Assembly (NCBI GenBank): GCA_022510985.1
Contig: JAFLSL010000025.1
Span: 1 to 9,238 of the forward strand
DNA from: Ruminococcus sp.
Lineage (GTDB): Bacteria > Bacillota > Clostridia > Oscillospirales > Acutalibacteraceae
Direction of reading: 5' to 3'
DNA length: 9,238 nt
Part shown: positions 6,022 to 9,238 of the stretch, one piece after another
How positions within the stretch are numbered: the first letter of the stretch is position 1
How the letters are laid out: the number at the start of each line of letters is the position of its first letter
Made by a program: the position numbers and the translations under genes
The notes under the pieces: model-generated
Seen by the model: only the letters and a program-made list of their open reading frames with translations
What the model was told of the DNA's origin: nothing
Database searches by the model: none

Positions 6022-7731
6022 TCACCAGAAGGTTTTAACTTCCTTATCCTTTGCAACCTGCGGTGCCTGACTGATAAGCTTTTCAACATAGCTTGAGTAA
6101 ACCGTTCCTACAGTCTCAGAATTAAGCGTAACTGTGTATTTGTTAGCACTCAGCTTGTAGTAGGAAATAGTGTCGATAGCTCTGTCTTTGTCGTAGGTGT
6201 ATTTTATGGTGAGTGCAGGGCTGCCGCCGGCTTTTTTGCCCGATTTATCCGCCTTGGTTAAAAGTGCCGAGTTTCTGAAGAAAATCTCAAAGTTGCCCTG
6301 AGTTAGCTCCTCGTTTTTGTAGCTTGTTACTGTGTTGGTGGAAGAAGTTTCCTCGCCGTTGTCGTCGGTTGTTTTTGTAACGGTTGTCTTAATATCGAAG
6401 TTGTAGGTTTTGCCCGAGCAGGTAACGGACATTTTAGAAAGTCCGCTCAGCTGAGGATTGAGAACATAAGATGAAACAAGTTTTTCTACAGAGGTTTCCA
6501 CCCACGGAATTGACGCCGCCGCGATTTTGTAGACAACCTCGCTGTCTGTTTTCATAAGGTAGCAGTTGCCCTCGCTGTCGGGCTTTGAGGCGATGAGGTC
6601 AACCGTTGTGTCGGAATATTTTGCCGTAAGCTTTGCGTATGCAGGGGATAGTCCGAGTTTTGAAAGCTTTGAGGCACTCGGGTTAACTGCCGCAACGCTG
6701 TCTGCGTAAAGTCCGCGAATTGCTCCCGAGATGATTGAAGCCTCGCTGTCGTCGGCATAGGTGCTGACGGGTGAGGTAAGTATATAAGCGTTTGAGATGT
6801 GGGTTGTGTCGGGATTCGGCTTCATAGCAATCGTATTCTTGAAATGCTTGCCCGAAAGGGTAAGAGTTTTGAACTCGCTTGAGGCTGTATCGGACGCACC
6901 CTCGTTTATCGTAAGGCTCATATAGTCATTGATACCGTAAAGAAGCTTTTCGACAGTTTCGGTGTCGCAGAGATAAACCGCGTTGCCCGAGCCGAACATA
7001 ACGTATGTTCCGAGGTTTTGCGGAGCATTTGAGCCGACCTTTATAACCGCCGTTGTTTTGTCGTCGTAGGTGATGTTTGCAACGGCTCTCGGCTTGTCAA
7101 AACCGTAGTCAGCGAGTTTTCCGCTTACGTCCTCGCAGGATACGGCGTTAAAGCTGAGGGTTGAGCAGGCACTTGCGATTTCGTCCGCAACGCCCGCCTG
7201 AAGGTCAAAATCCTCGTAGCCGACAATTGTATATATCGTTGTGTCGGTGCCTTCAACCTGTTCGCCTGTTTCGGGATCGGTTTCCTCGGTTTTTGTGGTC
7301 GGGGTGTAGGACGTTATCGTGTAGCTGCCCTTGCTGTTTTTAATTTTGATTTTGCTTATGTCGGCTGGAACGAGGTTTAGCAGCTGACCGCTGCCGTTTT
7401 CTTTGAGCTTGCCGTTGTTGTCGGTTTCTAAGTTTACCTCGTGAACCTTATCTGAGCCGACCGCGTTTTCAACCGCGGCAACTCCCGTAACTTCGCTCGG
7501 GGTATCGTCGCCCTTTGGCAAAAAAATTAAAAGAAGAACCACGCCGACGAGTACAACCGCACCGATAAGAGAAAAAATCAGAGCTTTAATATGAGAGTTT
7601 TTCTTCTTTTTCGGCTGATTATTTTGTTTCGGGTTTTCAAATTTTTCGAGAAGATTTTCGTAGTCTTTGTCGGTTTCTTCGATTAAAACCTCGGGTTCAT
7701 TTGTGTTTAAAATATCTTTTTCACTCATCAT
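6022..7731 (-). CDS. DUF4340 domain-containing membrane-anchored protein
   Basis: This 569-residue protein has a cytoplasmic, charged N-terminus (about 1-49, ending in KKKKNSHIK), one membrane helix (about 50-71) and a large Thr/Ser/Asn-rich outer part, with topology following the positive-inside rule. The outer part matches what I know of DUF4340: ADISKIKIKNSKGSYTI near residue 130 is the typical opening strand pair. Residues 206-271 (LADYGFDKPRA to NDYM) and 356-423 (LSKLGLSPAYA to SSYV) look like tandem copies, and the C-terminal VGTVYSSYVEKLIS may be part of a third. No catalytic motif is visible. DUF4340 proteins usually follow GldG-like ABC auxiliary proteins, as here, and the function is unknown. 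AGGAGG at 7737-7742 is 5 nt from the first ATG (7731) and 8 nt from the second (7728). Either start overlaps the stop of the gene before, so translation is coupled. Confidence 0.88.
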   Translation of the reverse strand: MMSEKDILNTNEPEVLIEETDKDYENLLEKFENPKQNNQPKKKKNSHIKALIFSLIGAVVLVGVVLLLIFLPKGDDTPSEVTGVAAVENAVGSDKVHEVNLETDNNGKLKENGSGQLLNLVPADISKIKIKNSKGSYTITSYTPTTKTEETDPETGEQVEGTDTTIYTIVGYEDFDLQAGVADEIASACSTLSFNAVSCEDVSGKLADYGFDKPRAVANITYDDKTTAVIKVGSNAPQNLGTYVMFGSGNAVYLCDTETVEKLLYGINDYMSLTINEGASDTASSEFKTLTLSGKHFKNTIAMKPNPDTTHISNAYILTSPVSTYADDSEASIISGAIRGLYADSVAAVNPSASKLSKLGLSPAYAKLTAKYSDTTVDLIASKPDSEGNCYLMKTDSEVVYKIAAASIPWVETSVEKLVSSYVLNPQLSGLSKMSVTCSGKTYNFDIKTTVTKTTDDNGEETSSTNTVTSYKNEELTQGNFEIFFRNSALLTKADKSGKKAGGSPALTIKYTYDKDRAIDTISYYKLSANKYTVTLNSETVGTVYSSYVEKLISQAPQVAKDKEVKTFW

Positions 7732-9238
7732 TTATTCCTCCTGCGGATATACATTACAAGTCCGATAAGAAGAACTATAATCGGAATAACAGCGATGAAA
7801 ATTACGCCTGCCGCAATAATTGTCGAGGTGTTTGTAATGCCTAGCTCGCCCTCGTCAACGGCTGCGGAATTGATGGTAATTCCCATATCTCCGCGGTCTG
7901 TAACCGTGTTGCAGAAATTGATGATGTAGTTTGTGTTGTTGTAGGAGGTTGTGTTTAAGAAGGAGCTTGCGAAGATATACGGCGAGCCGAAAACTGCAAC
8001 GTTGGAGCTGTTGCCGTCTTCACTTGTTTTTGTGCCGATAGCAGCGAGGTTTAGGCTCGATTTTTTATATTTTTCAAAGTCCTTTTCGCTTGAAAATTCC
8101 GATACGTCAACGCTGAACGGGATAACGCCTGCGGAGGTTTCAATGCTTAACAGAGGAGATGCTGTGTCCTCGCTTTTGATTTCAATGTTTCTTGAATTAT
8201 AAACAATTGTCGGAATACCCGCGTTCTTTAAATCAGCCGTGTAGGTATCATTGTTATAATCGGTCAGGAACATAAAAGGCGTCTGAACATAATACTGCGG
8301 GCTTGTGCAGAAGCTCAGTCCGTCTGAAACTTCCATACCGTATTCGCTTAAAAGTCCGTCCAAATTCGGGGTAGAGGTGTCGAGATCCATCGGAAGATAA
8401 ATTAATGTTCTGCCCTTTTCGCCGTCGTTGTCGAGCCATTCGGTGAGTTTTTTAACAGCCTCTTCGGAAAGGTCAACTGTCGGAGCGTAGAGGATAGCGA
8501 TTTTTGAGCTGTTTCTGAGGTTTTGAGTTGTGAGGTTTATCTCCTCGGTTGAGTAAGCGTTCTGCTTTAAGAGAGTTTGGAGAGCGGAGTAGATATCCTC
8601 GGTCTCGCCTGAGCCTGTAATAATATCAACGCCGACCTTGTCTGTGGTTGTAACGTCCAGAATTCCCGTAATAACAGCCTGCTCGATTTTTGTACCTGTG
8701 TACGCGTAGTAGCCGTAGTAGGAGAGAGTCTCGCTGTCGTAGTCAAAGCAGTCCTCGAGAGAAAGTGCGGTGTAGCTGTCGCCTGCGTCAACAACAATAA
8801 GGTTGTTGGCGGTTTCGGAGGTCCAGTCGATGTTTTCGTATTTGCCCGTAAAGGTCGGGTTAGCCGAAAGGTCAATAAACTTCAGGCTGACATTCGGGCT
8901 TTTAGCCGCCATTTTTCTTAAAAGCTTATCCGCCTGAACAAAATACTGTGAGCCTGAGCCAGCACTCATTCCGCTTTTGAAGGTGCTTTCTCTGACTAAA
9001 ACGTAGAGGGTTATATCCTTGTCGAGCTGGGAGATATATTCCTGAGTATCGTTCTGAAGCTGATAGGTCTGCGACGCAGTCATATCAAATTGAAGACTCG
9101 GAAAACGTTCCACCAAAAGCCCCGTGATAAAGTTTAAGAGGACGATGATGCAGATGAAAATTGCAGTAATTGCAACCGCAACGGAGCCTCTCTTAGCTTT
9201 TCTGGACTTTAAAAGAGCCTTTAGCTTTCCTTTGTTTT
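7728..9238 (-). CDS. GldG-like ABC transport auxiliary protein, 5' end missing
   Basis: The frame is open from the right edge (first full codon at 9236) to a TGA at 7728, giving 502 visible residues. The TTG at 9116 is not the start, because the 40 codons before it encode the expected N-terminus: a basic stretch (KSRKAKRGS), then a membrane helix (about 20-41), then LVERFPSLQFDMTASQTYQL, the family motif in which the helix is followed by F..D.T....Y.L. A large outer domain follows, with ITLYVLVRES, KFIDLSANPTF, VDIITGSGE (GSGE at 208-211, where relatives often have GHGE) and KIAILYAPTVDLSEEAVKKL, then a second membrane helix (about 473-496) and RRRNK at the end. Relatives work beside an ABC ATPase and permease; GldG itself belongs to gliding/secretion in Bacteroidetes, but Firmicutes homologues have no proven role. 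Substrate is unknown. It is coupled to the DUF4340 gene. Confidence 0.87.
   Translation of the reverse strand, partial: NKGKLKALLKSRKAKRGSVAVAITAIFICIIVLLNFITGLLVERFPSLQFDMTASQTYQLQNDTQEYISQLDKDITLYVLVRESTFKSGMSAGSGSQYFVQADKLLRKMAAKSPNVSLKFIDLSANPTFTGKYENIDWTSETANNLIVVDAGDSYTALSLEDCFDYDSETLSYYGYYAYTGTKIEQAVITGILDVTTTDKVGVDIITGSGETEDIYSALQTLLKQNAYSTEEINLTTQNLRNSSKIAILYAPTVDLSEEAVKKLTEWLDNDGEKGRTLIYLPMDLDTSTPNLDGLLSEYGMEVSDGLSFCTSPQYYVQTPFMFLTDYNNDTYTADLKNAGIPTIVYNSRNIEIKSEDTASPLLSIETSAGVIPFSVDVSEFSSEKDFEKYKKSSLNLAAIGTKTSEDGNSSNVAVFGSPYIFASSFLNTTSYNNTNYIINFCNTVTDRGDMGITINSAAVDEGELGITNTSTIIAAGVIFIAVIPIIVLLIGLVMYIRRRNK

Noticed and set aside
9114..9116. TTG 9116 as the start of the GldG-like protein
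   Set aside because: It falls at the end of a clear membrane helix that belongs to the family N-terminus, and the frame stays open to the window edge.

Overview
All nine genes in this window lie on the minus strand, so transcription runs from high to low coordinates. The core gene order, rimP-nusA-ylxR-ylxQ-infB-rbfA-DHH phosphoesterase, is the conserved transcription/translation operon of Firmicutes. Strong AGGAGG-type ribosome binding sites, YlxR and YlxQ between nusA and infB, a short NusA and an NrnA-type phosphoesterase all point to a low- to mid-GC member of Clostridia. An Oscillospiraceae/Ruminococcaceae-type gut bacterium is my inference from style; no marker gene proves it.

Region 1 (9238 to 6022) holds two translationally coupled membrane proteins of poorly known function. 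The first is a GldG-like auxiliary component of an ABC transport system, whose 5' end lies outside the window. The second is a DUF4340 protein with one N-terminal membrane anchor. Relatives of this pair usually follow an ABC ATPase and permease, which would sit beyond position 9238.

Region 2 (6021 to 5874) is the only sizeable non-coding stretch, 148 bases. It holds a well-formed sigma-A-type promoter: an UP-like A/T-rich block, a TTG-core -35, a 17-base spacer and a TGC-extended TATAAT. A leader of about 77 nt follows, with a 12-bp hairpin and a T-rich tail that resembles an intrinsic terminator or attenuator, then the rimP ribosome binding site.

Region 3 (5873 to 1) is the rimP operon. RimP and RbfA mature the 30S subunit, and IF2 starts translation. 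NusA controls pausing, termination and antitermination. YlxR and YlxQ are small RNA-binding proteins, and the DHH phosphoesterase degrades nanoRNA and/or pAp. Genes are packed with gaps of 48 bases or fewer and with overlaps at ylxR/ylxQ and ylxQ/infB. The last gene runs off the left edge after 299 codons.

No tRNA, rRNA, CRISPR, mobile element or phage gene was seen. I did not find a clearly new biological system. The points most worth a second look are the rimP leader hairpin, the uncharacterised GldG/DUF4340 pair, the successive TTG starts of ylxR and ylxQ, and a Cys-to-Ser change in the fMet-binding domain of IF2.
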